Source of the DNA: Streptomyces sp. NBC_01224
Lineage (GTDB): Bacteria; Actinomycetota; Actinomycetes; Streptomycetales; Streptomycetaceae
Assembly: GCF_036002945.1 (NCBI RefSeq)
Contig: NZ_CP108529.1
Span: 3,782,001 to 3,846,000, forward strand
Direction of reading: 5' to 3'
Length of the DNA stretch: 64,000 bases
The translations under genes were made by a program, and so were the position numbers. Shown one piece after another: positions 49,908 to 58,986 of this stretch. The notes beneath the pieces were generated by a model. The model was not told where the DNA came from and searched no databases. It saw nothing but the letters and a program-made list of their open reading frames with translations. The stretch's first letter is position 1, and each line of letters begins with the position of its first letter.

Positions 49908-51200
49908 ATGCCCGACAGCCAGCCGCGACGGCCGGACGACGACGCCGACGCGACCAGCAGCCCCGACACCGCCGCCACCGCCGAGACCGGCACCCTGGTG
50001 CTCTGCGGCGCCCGTCTCACCGACGGCCGCATCGTGGACGTACGGCTCGGCGGCAGCCGCATCGAGGCCGTCGGCACCGCGGGCAGCCTGACCGCACCGG
50101 GCCCGCGGGTGGACCTGCGCGGCTACCTGCTGCTCCCCGCCCCCGCCGAGCCCCACGCCCACAGCGACACCGCGCTCACCGCGCACGGTGCGGGCCCCGA
50201 CAGTCCGGGACCCGTGTCGCACCGCCGGGAGGACATCCAGCGCCGCGCCACCGAGGCCTCCCTGCTGCAGCTCGGCCACGGCGCCACCGCACTGCGCACA
50301 CACGTGCGGATCGGGGACGTCCAGGGCCTCACCTCCCTCGAAGCCGTACTGCAGGCACGCCGCTCGCTGCGCGGACTCGCCGAGCTGACCCCCGTCGCCG
50401 TACCCCGCCTGCTCACCGGCGTCGCGGGCGCCGACAACCTGGCCATGCTGCGTGACGCCGTGAAGATGGGGGCCGGCGCGGTCGGCGGCTGCCCCGACCT
50501 CGACCCGGATCCGGCGGGCTACGCGGAAGCCGTCCTGGAGATCGCCGCCGAACAGGGCTGCCCCGTCGATCTGCACACGGACGGTGACGATCCGGCCCGG
50601 CTCGGCCGACTGGCCGCCATGGCGGGCGGGCTGCGGCCCGGTGTCTCCATCGGCCCGTGCGTCGGCCTCGCGCGGCTTCCTCCTCAGGCAGCGGCCCGCG
50701 CCGCCGACCAGCTCGCCGCGGCCGAAGTGACGGTGATCTGCCTTCCCCAGGGCGGCTGCTGCGGGGTGGAAGGCCGGGGCACCGCCCCCGTACGACTGCT
50801 GCGGGCGGCCGGAGTACGGGTCGCGGCGGGCAGCGGAGCGCTGCGGGACGTCGCAAACCCTGTGGGCCGCGGGGATCCGCTGGAGGCCGCCTACCTGCTG
50901 GCCTCGCAGAGCGGGATGCGGGCCGACGAGGCGTACGAGGCGGTCTCCTCGGTCGCGAGGAAGGCGATGGGGCTGCCCGAGGTCAGGGTCGAGGCCGGCT
51001 TCCCGGCCGAGCTGCTCGCCGTACGCGGGGAGCAGCTCTCGGGCGTGCTGTCGCTCGCCTACAGCCGGGTCGTGGTGCATCGCGGCCGGGTCGTGACGCG
51101 GACGAGTGCGGTGCGCGAGTACTGCGACTCGGAGACCGTCGTCGCCCTCGGTCTGCCCCGCCAGGCCCGGCCGGATTCCGGTCCCTGCGGCGGGCCCTGA
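49908..51200 (+). CDS. Amidohydrolase family protein, cytosine-deaminase-like
   Basis: The 430-residue protein has an N-terminal beta sandwich (GTLVLCGARLTDGRIVDVRLGG) and a TIM barrel with EPHAHSD as the HxH metal site, PVDLHTDGDD, and a late GSGALRDVANPVG that may supply the Asp. Family members deaminate cytosine, guanine or related rings. The His in DLHTD is kept, but a fourth His near residue 290 is not obvious, so activity is uncertain. AGGAG is 4-8 bases before the ATG. Confidence 0.82.
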   Translation: MPDSQPRRPDDDADATSSPDTAATAETGTLVLCGARLTDGRIVDVRLGGSRIEAVGTAGSLTAPGPRVDLRGYLLLPAPAEPHAHSDTALTAHGAGPDSPGPVSHRREDIQRRATEASLLQLGHGATALRTHVRIGDVQGLTSLEAVLQARRSLRGLAELTPVAVPRLLTGVAGADNLAMLRDAVKMGAGAVGGCPDLDPDPAGYAEAVLEIAAEQGCPVDLHTDGDDPARLGRLAAMAGGLRPGVSIGPCVGLARLPPQAAARAADQLAAAEVTVICLPQGGCCGVEGRGTAPVRLLRAAGVRVAAGSGALRDVANPVGRGDPLEAAYLLASQSGMRADEAYEAVSSVARKAMGLPEVRVEAGFPAELLAVRGEQLSGVLSLAYSRVVVHRGRVVTRTSAVREYCDSETVVALGLPRQARPDSGPCGGP

Positions 51201-51234
51201 GCGCGTGGGCCCGCTGCGGCGTACGGTCGTGACC

Positions 51235-51891
51235 ATGCGCATTGTCATCGCAGGTGGACATGGTCAGATCGCGCTGCGGCTGGAGCGACTGCTCGCCGCG
51301 CGCGGGGACGAGGCCGTAGGCGTCATCCGGAATCCGCAACAGAGCGAGGACCTCCGGGCCGCAGGCGCCGAGCCGGTCGTCCTGGATCTCGAATCGGCCT
51401 CCGTCGAGGAGGTGGCGGAGGTGCTGCGTGGCGCCGACGCAGCGGTCTTCGCGGCCGGTGCGGGCCCGAACAGCGGCTCGGAACGCAAGGAGACGGTGGA
51501 TCGCGGCGCGGCGGTGCTGTTCGCGGACGCGGCGGAACGGGCAGGCGTACGGCGTTATGTAGTGGTCTCGTCGATGGGCGCCGACCCCGACCACCCGGGC
51601 GACGAGGTCTTCGACGCCTACCTGCGGGCGAAGGGCGCGGCGGACGCGTACGTGCGCTCCAGGACCGCACTCGACTGGACGATCCTGCGCCCCGGAATGC
51701 TGACGAACGACGCGGGCACGGGGATGGTCCTCCTGACCGCCTCGACCGGCCGCGGACCGGTGCCGCGCGACGATGTGGCGGCGGCGCTGCTGGAGCTGCT
51801 GGAGACCCCGGCGACGGCGGGGCTGACCCTGGAACTCATCTCGGGGAACATGCCAGTGTCGGTCGCCGTGAAGGACGTGGCGGGGAACTGA
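51235..51891 (+). CDS. NAD(P)H-binding protein, SDR/NmrA-like
   Basis: The 218-residue protein has a Rossmann-type start MRIVIAGGHGQIALRL, a hydrophobic VFAAGAG strand, VVVSSMGAD, and an AYLRAKGAADAYVRSRTALDWTILRPGM stretch typical of the atypical SDR family YwnB/YhfK. The Ser and Tyr-Lys pattern is partly present. The substrate is unknown. It lies 34 bases after the amidohydrolase and may be cotranscribed; a GTG two codons upstream is an alternative start. Confidence 0.85.
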   Translation: MRIVIAGGHGQIALRLERLLAARGDEAVGVIRNPQQSEDLRAAGAEPVVLDLESASVEEVAEVLRGADAAVFAAGAGPNSGSERKETVDRGAAVLFADAAERAGVRRYVVVSSMGADPDHPGDEVFDAYLRAKGAADAYVRSRTALDWTILRPGMLTNDAGTGMVLLTASTGRGPVPRDDVAAALLELLETPATAGLTLELISGNMPVSVAVKDVAGN

Positions 51892-51928
51892 GCCGTTGGT
51901 TCGGCTTTCCGACGACTGCACGGCCGGT

Positions 51929-51953
51929 CCGTGGCGGCGGCCCGCCGCCACGG
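51929..51953. terminator. Bidirectional terminator
   Basis: CCGTGGCGG and CCGCCACGG arms (51929-51953) lie between the convergent SDR-like gene and the DUF523 gene; they could end transcription in both directions. Confidence 0.7.
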
Positions 51954-51954
51954 T

Positions 51955-52404
51955 TCAGCCGCCCGGCGCCGGGCGGACCGTGATGCCGTGGCGCTCCAGC
52001 AGGGCGGCGGTGACGCCGTCGCCCTCGCGGAACTCGCCCGTGAACGTACCGTCATAGACCGTGCCACGCCCGCAGGAAGGGCTGCGCGCCATCAGCAGCG
52101 CCTCGGTGCACCCGGCCCTGCGCGCGGCCTCCAGCGCCCGCCGGGCGCCGTCCACGAACTCCTCCGTCACGTCGTGCCCGGTGTCGTCGACGACGCGGGC
52201 GCGACCGTCCAGCACGTCGTGGCCGTCGCCGCCGACGATCTCGGCGGGGCGGCGCGGGGTGGGCAGTCCGGCCGCGACCTCGGGACAGAAGGCGACGGGG
52301 TGGCGGTCCCCGATGGCCTCAGTCACTGCGGCGGAGGCCTTGCCGCGGCCGTCGAAGCGGCAGGGCACGCCGTGCAGACAGGCGCTGACCAGCACAGATT
52401 CCAT
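51955..52404 (-). CDS. DUF523 family protein
   Basis: The 149-residue protein has the DUF523 pattern: SACLHGVPCRFDG at the start, FCPEVAAGLPTPRRPAEI in the middle and MARSPSCG near residue 112, with several cysteines that could bind metal. Its function is unknown; some homologues are linked to desulfidase-like activity. ATG at 52404 has AGAGG about 9 bases upstream. Confidence 0.88.
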   Translation of the reverse strand: MESVLVSACLHGVPCRFDGRGKASAAVTEAIGDRHPVAFCPEVAAGLPTPRRPAEIVGGDGHDVLDGRARVVDDTGHDVTEEFVDGARRALEAARRAGCTEALLMARSPSCGRGTVYDGTFTGEFREGDGVTAALLERHGITVRPAPGG

Positions 52405-52445
52405 GTTCACGAGCCTCTTCACGACCCCTCGCAGCAGAAACAAAG

Positions 52446-52473
52446 AAGGCCCCTGTCCTGGGACAGGGGCCTT
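52446..52473 (-). terminator. Terminator after tRNA-Tyr
   Basis: AAGGCCCCTGTCC and its complement (52446-52458 and 52461-52473) form a 13-base hairpin beginning 7 bases past the tRNA 3' end. Confidence 0.85.
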
Positions 52474-52479
52474 GCTATG

Positions 52480-52561
<82 letters not shown>

Positions 52562-52775
52562 GGGGATTGCTGCCGTGAGAACCGCATTTCGGCGGTGCTC
52601 CGTGGCAACGACGTAAACGATACCCGATGCCCGGGGGTGCTACGCCACTGGATTGATCAGCGGCCCGATCGGGCGTGGGTGGCTAGGCTTTGATCGGCGG
52701 CGCGGGGTCGGCAGGCCCGCAGCCGCCCGTATGCACCCCGTTTCCCAGCACCCCCGATACAAGGAGCCACACGTC

Positions 52776-53264
52776 ATGGCCGACTCCAGTTTCGACATCG
52801 TCTCGAAGGTCGAGCGGCAGGAGGTCGACAACGCCCTCAACCAGGCCGCCAAGGAAATCTCGCAGCGTTACGACTTCAAGGGCACCGGCGCCTCGATCTC
52901 CTGGTCCGGCGAGAAGATCCTGATGGAGGCGAACGGCGAGGAGCGGGTCAAGGCGATCCTCGACATCTTCCAGTCCAAGCTGATCAAGCGTGGCATCTCG
53001 CTGAAGTCTCTGGACGCGGGCGAGCCGCAGCTGTCCGGCAAGGAGTACAAGATCTTCGCCACGATCGAGGAGGGCATCTCCCAGGAGAACGCCAAGAAGG
53101 TGGCGAAGATCATTCGCGATGAGGGCCCGAAGGGCGTCAAGGCGCAGGTCCAGGGCGATGAGCTGCGGGTCAGCTCGAAGAGCCGGGACGATCTGCAGGC
53201 CGTGCAGGCGCTGCTGAAGGGCCAGGACTTCGACTTCGCCGTGCAGTTCGTGAACTACCGGTAG
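52776..53264 (+). CDS. YajQ-family nucleotide-binding protein
   Basis: The 162-residue protein (DUF520) begins MADSSFDIVSKVERQEVDNALNQA, ends in DFAVQFVNYR and matches the whole family length. Homologues in some bacteria bind cyclic di-GMP and act in gene regulation; in Streptomyces its role is not defined. AAGGAG precedes the ATG. It is divergent from tRNA-Tyr. Confidence 0.93.
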   Translation: MADSSFDIVSKVERQEVDNALNQAAKEISQRYDFKGTGASISWSGEKILMEANGEERVKAILDIFQSKLIKRGISLKSLDAGEPQLSGKEYKIFATIEEGISQENAKKVAKIIRDEGPKGVKAQVQGDELRVSSKSRDDLQAVQALLKGQDFDFAVQFVNYR

Positions 53265-53450
53265 GTCTCCGGCAGGCCGTGTGCCTTCCGGGCGCGGGGT
53301 GGCGCGGAGCCGGATGCGCCGCTCCGCCCCGCACCCGGGATGCGATGTCCGAATACCGCCGGTCGCGGCGGAGCGGGGGACGCAGACTTGTCCATGCCGG
53401 ACGACGATCCTGTCGATTTCCGGCTTGCCGGGCAAGGAGAGGGACCAGTC

Positions 53451-53960
53451 ATGACCATGTACGCAACGGTCGACAGCCCGCTGGGTGAGCTGCTGCTGGT
53501 CGGCGAGGAGGCCACCGGCACGGCCGGCGAAGTCGCGCTCGCCTCACTCTCGCTGCCCGGCCAGAAGGGCGCCGCAGTCGTCCAGGACGGGTGGATCCAC
53601 GCGCCGGAAGCCTTCGCGGGTATCGCCGCACAGCTGCGGGAGTACTTCGAGGGGCGGCTGACCCACTTCGACATCGTGTACGCGGACGGCCTGGGCACCG
53701 CCTTCCAGCGCCGGGTCTGGGCGGCGCTGGACACTGTCCCGTACGGGGAGACCGTGTCGTACGGGCAGATCGCCGAACGGATCGGTACGCCCGGGGCCGG
53801 CGTGCGGGCCGTGGGTACGGCGATCGGGCGCAATCCCCTGCTGGTCGTACGGCCATGCCATCGGGTGATCGGCGCGGACGGCGCCTTGCGGGGGTACGCG
53901 GGTGGCCTGGAGCGCAAGGAACAGCTTCTGGGGCTAGAGGGCGCCTTGGCGGTGCGCTGA
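53451..53960 (+). CDS. ogt: Methylated-DNA-protein cysteine methyltransferase
   Basis: The 169-residue protein has the active site PCHRVIG with Cys136, preceded by the conserved VPYGETVSYGQIAERIG and RAVGTAIGRNP, so it removes alkyl groups from O6-alkylguanine. AAGGAG is about 11 bases before the ATG; a further ATG two codons on is possible. The next gene, an AlkB homologue, starts one base after the stop, forming an alkylation-repair pair. Confidence 0.94.
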   Translation: MTMYATVDSPLGELLLVGEEATGTAGEVALASLSLPGQKGAAVVQDGWIHAPEAFAGIAAQLREYFEGRLTHFDIVYADGLGTAFQRRVWAALDTVPYGETVSYGQIAERIGTPGAGVRAVGTAIGRNPLLVVRPCHRVIGADGALRGYAGGLERKEQLLGLEGALAVR

Positions 53961-53961
53961 C

Positions 53962-54678
53962 ATGTCCGGGCTCTTTCCGAGGCCGCGGGCCGTCGTCGCG
54001 CCGGGGGCCGTGCATGTGCCCGATTGGCTTCCGCCGGAGCGCCGACGGGAGTTGGTGGCGGCCTGCCGGGAATGGGCGCGCGGGCCTGTGCCCTTGCGGC
54101 ACACGGTGGTGCCGGGTGGCGGGGTGATGTCCGTACAGACGGTCTGTCTGGGGTGGCACTGGCAGCCGTACCGGTATTCGCGCACGGCCGACGATGTGAA
54201 CGGTGCGCGGGTTGCCGACTTCCCCGACTGGCTGGCGGAGTTGGGACGGGAAGCGCTGGCCGAGGCGTACGGGGACGAGAGCCCGGCGGCCCGGATGTAC
54301 GCGCCGGACGCCGCCCTCATCAACTTCTACGACGGCGCGGCGCGGATGGGCATGCACCAGGACAAGGAGGAACGGTCCGGCGCTCCGGTGGTGTCACTCA
54401 GCATCGGCGACACCTGTGTCTTCCGCTTCGGGAACACGGAGAACCGTGGAAAGCCCTACACGGATGTGGAGTTGGCCTCCGGTGACCTGTTCGTCTTCGG
54501 CGGGCCTTCACGCTTCGCGTTCCACGGCGTACCGAAGGTCCGTCCGGGGACGGCCGATCCTGCGACGGGGATGAGCCGTGGCCGGCTCAATCTGACCCTG
54601 CGCGAGACCGGGTTGGGCACCCCATCCGCTGACGGGCGTCAGCGGCGTTCGCGGGAGTTCCCGAAGAGCAGCCGGTAG
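53962..54678 (+). CDS. alkB: AlkB-family alkylated-DNA dioxygenase
   Basis: The 238-residue Fe(II)/2-oxoglutarate enzyme has the iron ligands His132, Asp134 (HQD) and His188 and the 2-oxoglutarate-binding Arg208 and Arg214 in RLNLTLRETG. It removes methyl groups from 1-methyladenine and 3-methylcytosine. It is translationally linked to ogt. The last 40 bases are also read on the minus strand as the end of a small membrane protein gene; this is a tail-to-tail overlap. Confidence 0.94.
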   Translation: MSGLFPRPRAVVAPGAVHVPDWLPPERRRELVAACREWARGPVPLRHTVVPGGGVMSVQTVCLGWHWQPYRYSRTADDVNGARVADFPDWLAELGREALAEAYGDESPAARMYAPDAALINFYDGAARMGMHQDKEERSGAPVVSLSIGDTCVFRFGNTENRGKPYTDVELASGDLFVFGGPSRFAFHGVPKVRPGTADPATGMSRGRLNLTLRETGLGTPSADGRQRRSREFPKSSR

Positions 54679-54911
54679 AGGATCAGCAGGACCAGCGAAC
54701 CGCCGACGGCCGCGACCCAAGTGGCCGTGTCGTAGAAGTCGTTGGAGATCGGCCGGTCGAGGAAGCGCGACGATATCCAGCCGCCGAGGAAGGCACCGAT
54801 GATCCCTATGAGGGTGGTGCCGACCAGGCCGCCCGGGTCGCGGCCCGGGAGCAGGACCTTGGCGATGGCGCCGGCAAGCAGTCCGAGAATGATCCAGCCA
54901 ATGATGCTCAT
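54639..54911 (-). CDS. GlsB/YeaQ/YmgE-family small membrane protein
   Basis: The 90-residue protein has three hydrophobic segments and the family pattern MSIIGWIILGLLAGAIAK, PGRDPGGLVGTTLIGIIGAFLGGW. Family members are stress-linked envelope proteins of unknown mechanism. The ATG at 54911 is chosen by homology. Confidence 0.88.
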   Translation of the reverse strand: MSIIGWIILGLLAGAIAKVLLPGRDPGGLVGTTLIGIIGAFLGGWISSRFLDRPISNDFYDTATWVAAVGGSLVLLILYRLLFGNSRERR

Positions 54912-55017
54912 GCGTGCGAACCTACCCGTCACTCGGTCTTGGAATCCAAGACGTTCCTGCCGGTCGGGTGGTTGCAGTGCGCGGTCTGCGAACGGGCCGC
55001 ACCCGCCTGTCCATGGG

Positions 55018-55575
55018 TCATGCGCGGGCGCTGAAATCCGGCCAGGGTGCCATGTCGGCCCCTTCGTCCTCGGACTCCTCGGAGTACCACGCAGTGCCGT
55101 CCAGCCAGCTGCGCAGCCATTGTGCGAGGTCGGGCTGGTCCACGTACCAGGCGTGCTCCGGCTCGTCGGCGTTCGGCTCGAAGAGCAGCACCGTGGTGTG
55201 TTCGCTGCGGCAGTCCACGCAGGAGAACATCCCGCAGCCCAGGCTGCATATCGGCAGCACGCCCTCCGGCCACGGCCACTCGCCCTCCTCGGTTGCTCTC
55301 CGACGGTGGGCGAGATACTGCGCGACGACGGACTCCTCCCCGTCCGGAGCCCGGTCGCCGATCAGCGGCATCAGACCGTACTCCGGCCCGAAGCCGCCGT
55401 TGGCGATCCGGGTGTACAGGGCGGTGAGCAGCGGCGGCAGGGCAAAGCCGAGGGCGGCTTCGGCACGCGCGACGCCCTCGGCGGTCAGGGGTGCCGGAAG
55501 GGGGTACCTGTCCCAGCGCGGGGTGGTGCGTGCGGTCTTCTCCGCGGCTGCCAGCAACTGCTCGGTGTCGTTCAT
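55018..55575 (-). CDS. SMI1/KNR4-family protein
   Basis: The 185-residue protein has the SMI1/KNR4 fold: LTAEGVARAEAALGFALPPLLTALYTRIANGGFGPEYGLMP. A CxxGCG...CVDC region may be structural. Such proteins often act as immunity proteins against contact-dependent or polymorphic toxins; no toxin gene is adjacent here, so this is an orphan by context. It has a tandem CGxxxC Cys set near residues 110-122. Confidence 0.85.
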   Translation of the reverse strand: MNDTEQLLAAAEKTARTTPRWDRYPLPAPLTAEGVARAEAALGFALPPLLTALYTRIANGGFGPEYGLMPLIGDRAPDGEESVVAQYLAHRRRATEEGEWPWPEGVLPICSLGCGMFSCVDCRSEHTTVLLFEPNADEPEHAWYVDQPDLAQWLRSWLDGTAWYSEESEDEGADMAPWPDFSARA

Positions 55576-55686
55576 GGGTTCATGGTGGACGACGGCACTG
55601 ACAGTCAGGCGAGCCCTCTTCGGTTCCGGGACCGATACTGGCTTTGAACAGCCCTGACAGGCGAAACTTGCGGAAGGCTAGTGATC

Positions 55687-56088
55687 ATGAAGCTCGTACA
55701 GCTGATCCTGAACGTCTTGTGGGTGGTGTTCTGTGGGTTCTGGATGGCCCTTGGCTACCTGCTCGCCGCGATCATCTGCTTCATCCTGATCGTGACGATC
55801 CCGTTCGGCATAGCCTCGCTGAGGATCGCCGGCTATGTGTTGTGGCCATTCGGGCGGACCACCGTGGAGCGGCCCGACGCGGGTGCGCCCTCATGCGTCG
55901 GTAACGTGATCTGGCTCATCTTCGCCGGGTGGTGGCTCGCACTGGGGCACCTGATCACGAGCATCCCGCTGTTCGTGTCGATCATCGGAATCCCCTTCGG
56001 CTGGGCAAACCTGAAGATGATCCCCATCTCGCTCATGCCGCTGGGCCGAGAGGTGGTCACGACCGATGAAGCGTTCGGAGCCCGCTAG
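55687..56088 (+). CDS. YccF-domain membrane protein
   Basis: The 133-residue protein has two YccF repeats, each with a WxxFCGxW- or WLIFAGWW-type membrane span followed by a TIPFGxAS or GIPFGWAN loop. The function is unknown. The chosen ATG at 55687 has GGAAGG about 10 bases upstream; a GTG at 55681 is possible. The region to 56222 has no other gene. Confidence 0.88.
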   Translation: MKLVQLILNVLWVVFCGFWMALGYLLAAIICFILIVTIPFGIASLRIAGYVLWPFGRTTVERPDAGAPSCVGNVIWLIFAGWWLALGHLITSIPLFVSIIGIPFGWANLKMIPISLMPLGREVVTTDEAFGAR

Positions 56089-56222
56089 GTCAGTGTGGTG
56101 ATCCCGCCACGGACGACCCCGATTACCGGCCAGGCCCCAGGCCGTCCATCGCTGCCCCCAGGGGCGCCGACGGCAGTAGGCGGTACCACGCCGGACAGCC
56201 GGGCGCACTCCGTCGGCGGCGG

Positions 56223-57017
56223 TCAGGCCTCGCCGAGGTCGGTACAGTACGCGATCGTCGCATCGTCCGCCGTCACCGCGTGGCGCGCCTCCGCCTGCCG
56301 GACACGATGGATGATTTCGGCGGGTCCGCTCGATGCCAAGACGGTCATGACCTCTGGCCAGTCGGCGAGCCGGAACCGGTCCACGATGCGGCTGGCTCCA
56401 TTGCTGAGCAGGACGGCACCGGTCAGCTCGGAGATCGGACGGCTTCCGGTGATCGCCTCGTCTGCCGCCCGCGGGTCGTCCTTGGCCACCCAGAAGCCGC
56501 CCGGCCGGTTCCGGTTGGCACGCAGGTCTCGGAGGACTCGGTGGTACTCATCGGTCCCCTCGGTGGCGGCCTCGAGCGCGGACCGGTACGGCCGACTGAT
56601 GATCAACTCCCGGGGATCGGAGACGACGAGCGGCCCACCGTCTGCTCTGTCGAGCACGAGGACCGAGTCACCGAGCACCAAGTACTCAATGAGGCCGTCG
56701 TACAGGCGCAGGATGGCTACGGTCGCCGACGGACTGATGGGGTCGGCGACGTCGCAGGTGCCCCGGTGATCGTCCGTCGCCTGCTTGATGGCCTCGGCGA
56801 GCAGCGCCGAAAGACCGCGGTCCCGCACGAGTGACAGGAGGCTGAGGAGGCTGCCTCCCAGGCGGCCGGCGTACCAGGCCACGCCGTGCCGGCAGATCGA
56901 TTCGGTACCGGAGATGCCGGCGCCGTCGATCAGCACCGCTGCCGTCGGTAGGGCGCCAGTGAAGTCCTCGTTCGCGTGGCCGGCCCGCGCCGCAGCGCTC
57001 GTCATTGTCACCCGCAT
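56223..57017 (-). CDS. PP2C-like phosphatase domain protein
   Basis: The 264-residue protein has the PP2C pattern near the N-terminus: NEDF (16-19) and LIDGAG with Asp31, and later TVAILRLYDGLIEYLVLGDSVLVLD and LLSNGASRIV, which replaces the canonical DG-D site by SNGAS. Partial loss of metal ligands suggests reduced or altered activity. It may dephosphorylate Ser/Thr sites or act as a regulatory pseudophosphatase. A second ATG lies four codons in. Confidence 0.75.
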   Translation of the reverse strand: MRVTMTSAAARAGHANEDFTGALPTAAVLIDGAGISGTESICRHGVAWYAGRLGGSLLSLLSLVRDRGLSALLAEAIKQATDDHRGTCDVADPISPSATVAILRLYDGLIEYLVLGDSVLVLDRADGGPLVVSDPRELIISRPYRSALEAATEGTDEYHRVLRDLRANRNRPGGFWVAKDDPRAADEAITGSRPISELTGAVLLSNGASRIVDRFRLADWPEVMTVLASSGPAEIIHRVRQAEARHAVTADDATIAYCTDLGEA

Positions 57018-57199
57018 GCCCTGCCGCCGCCCTCCCGCCGATCAAGGCGTCGACATCAACAACCGCCGACGCGCCTGGGGCGCACACATCTGCTGCCGTG
57101 CAGACGCGTCGGGCCCCATGAGCATCTGTCGGACAGATCCTGGCAGCTGTCGTCGTCCCCTGGCAGGGGACGCGCTTCAATGACGGCGTGGGAGCGACG

Positions 57200-57351
57200 A
57201 TGAGTACGGGAGAATCAGCAACCGGCTGACGGGGTGCGGCTGCCTGACCGGGCTGGCGATCGCCGTGCTCGTTGTGCCCGGTATTCCTCTGTGGATTCTC
57301 TTCGGCCTGCTCTTCTCCGACTTCCACTGGCGGCGTCCGCACGGATCGTCC
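57200..57351 (+). pseudogene. Possible frameshifted small membrane-protein gene
   Basis: GGGAG then ATG at 57200 opens MSTGESATG and stops at 57229. The reading continues in another frame as LTGCGCLTGLAIAVLVVPG and a hydrophobic WILFGLLF span before meeting the htpX gene. A single small indel would join them. The rest of 57018-57199 shows nothing. Confidence 0.25.
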
Positions 57352-58215
57352 TCACGGACGATGACCTGCCATCTGCTCCAGGCGTGCGATGCGCTCCGCC
57401 ATCGGCGGGTGTGTCGAGAACATCTTGGAGATGCCCTGGCCGGGGCGGAAGGGATTCGCGATCATCATGTGGCTCGCGGTCTCGATCCTCGGCTCGGGGG
57501 GCAGAGGGAGCTGTTTCGTACCGGCTTCGAGCTTCCGCAGGGCGCTGGCGAGGGCCAGTGGGTCGCCGGTCAGCTGGGCGCCCGAGGCATCCGCCTCGTA
57601 TTCGCGGGAGCGGCTTACGGCCAGTTGGATGACGGAGGCGGCCAGCGGGCCGAGGATCATGATCAGCAGCATGCCGAGGATGCCGGGGCCCTCGTCGTCG
57701 TCGGACCGGCCCACCGGGATCAGCCAGGCGAAGTTGACCAGGAACATGACGACGGAGGCGAGCGCCCCGGCGACGGACGAGATCAGGATGTCGCGGTTGT
57801 AGACATGGCTCAGCTCGTGGCCAAGGACTCCGCGCAGCTCTCGCTCGTCCAGAATCTGCAGGATGCCCTCGGTGCAACAGACCGCCGCGTTGCGTGGATT
57901 GCGGCCGGTGGCGAAGGCGTTGGGCGCCTGTGTCGGGGAGATGTAGAGCCGGGGCATGGGCTGGCGGGCTGCTGTTGAGAGCTCGCGGACCATGCGGTAG
58001 AGCTGTGGCGCCTCGAATTCGCTGACGGGGCGGGCGCGCATGGCCCTGAGCGCCAGCTTGTCGCTGTTCCAGTACGCGTAGGCGTTGGTGCCGATGGCTA
58101 CGAGGAGCGCGACGATCAGGCCTGTACGTCCGAAGAAGCTTCCGATGACGATGATGAGTGCGGACAGGCCCCCGAGGAGTACGGCGGTTCTCAGCCCATT
58201 GTGCCGGCGGTGCAC
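57352..58215 (-). CDS. htpX: HtpX-like M48 membrane metalloprotease
   Basis: The 287-residue protein has two N-terminal membrane spans, the zinc site HELSH at 133-137, a further hydrophobic pair after it, and SREYEADASG with the third zinc ligand Glu. HtpX degrades damaged membrane proteins. The start is a GTG. Length is normal for the family. Confidence 0.94.
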   Translation of the reverse strand: MHRRHNGLRTAVLLGGLSALIIVIGSFFGRTGLIVALLVAIGTNAYAYWNSDKLALRAMRARPVSEFEAPQLYRMVRELSTAARQPMPRLYISPTQAPNAFATGRNPRNAAVCCTEGILQILDERELRGVLGHELSHVYNRDILISSVAGALASVVMFLVNFAWLIPVGRSDDDEGPGILGMLLIMILGPLAASVIQLAVSRSREYEADASGAQLTGDPLALASALRKLEAGTKQLPLPPEPRIETASHMMIANPFRPGQGISKMFSTHPPMAERIARLEQMAGHRP

Positions 58216-58344
58216 GGTACGCCCTCCAAGTGGTGCGGCAGGGGAACCCTTTGCTTGGTGGTCTCCACTCCCCCAGTGGAGCCTCCCGTACTGGTCAACG
58301 CCAGGCGAGGAGAGCTAGTTCCCTTGTGCGCGCGGCCACGGGAA

Positions 58345-58382
58345 CAGGGCCTGTCCGGCATTGGCGGCCGGATCAGGCCCTG
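58345..58382 (-). terminator. Terminator after mscL
   Basis: CAGGGCCTG at 58345-58353 and CAGGCCCTG at 58374-58382, with inner CCGGC/GCCGG pairing, form a hairpin about 50 bases past the mscL stop and upstream of htpX. Confidence 0.65.
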
Positions 58383-58430
58383 GGCCGTACGGGTGGAGGG
58401 ATCCACGTGTGCCGGTCGGCGTCGGGCGGC

Positions 58431-58889
58431 TCAGCGCTGGGCGGGGAGGCCGGCGAGTGCGAGGGCCTCGGGGTCCGGCTTGATCTCGCTGGTGCAGTGG
58501 GCGCAGCGGGAGGCGATGGCCGGGATCTCGGTGTAGCAGCGGGGGCAGTCGCGCACGGCGGCCTTGATGTCGACCTTCTCGTCCGCCTTGGAGAAGCGGT
58601 TCTGGACCTTCGTCATGGGGACGACGACGCAGAAGTAGAGCACCGCCGCGGTGATCAGGAAGGCGATGGCGGCGGCGAGGAACTTCCCGTACGGGAAGAT
58701 GGCGCCCTCGATCGAGAACTCCGCCGCGCTGAAGTCTCCGACGGAACCGGTTGCGAGGCCGATCAGCGGGGTGATGAAGGCGGTGCTGAATCCGGTGACG
58801 ACCGCGGTGAACGCGGCTCCGACGGCCAGCCCGATGGCCATGGAGATGACGTTTCCGCGCAGGATGAAGTCCTTGAACCCGTTCAGCAC
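58431..58889 (-). CDS. mscL: Large-conductance mechanosensitive channel MscL with zinc ribbon
   Basis: The 152-residue product starts at the GTG at 58889 (GAGGAG upstream) with VLNGFKDFILRGNVISMAIGLAVGAAF, the pore-lining first span, followed by a periplasmic loop, the second span and a cytoplasmic helix. After it comes CPRC...CAHC, a zinc-ribbon-like tail of about 35 residues that is not in E. coli MscL. The channel releases solutes at high membrane tension. Confidence 0.9.
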   Translation of the reverse strand: MLNGFKDFILRGNVISMAIGLAVGAAFTAVVTGFSTAFITPLIGLATGSVGDFSAAEFSIEGAIFPYGKFLAAAIAFLITAAVLYFCVVVPMTKVQNRFSKADEKVDIKAAVRDCPRCYTEIPAIASRCAHCTSEIKPDPEALALAGLPAQR

Positions 58890-58986
58890 TGCTCTTGCTC
58901 CTCTGGGACATGCGTACGTTTGTGGGGATGTGCGGGCATGACCTTGCCCTGTACGGGTCGTCCCGGGCAAACCGATCTTGCGTACA

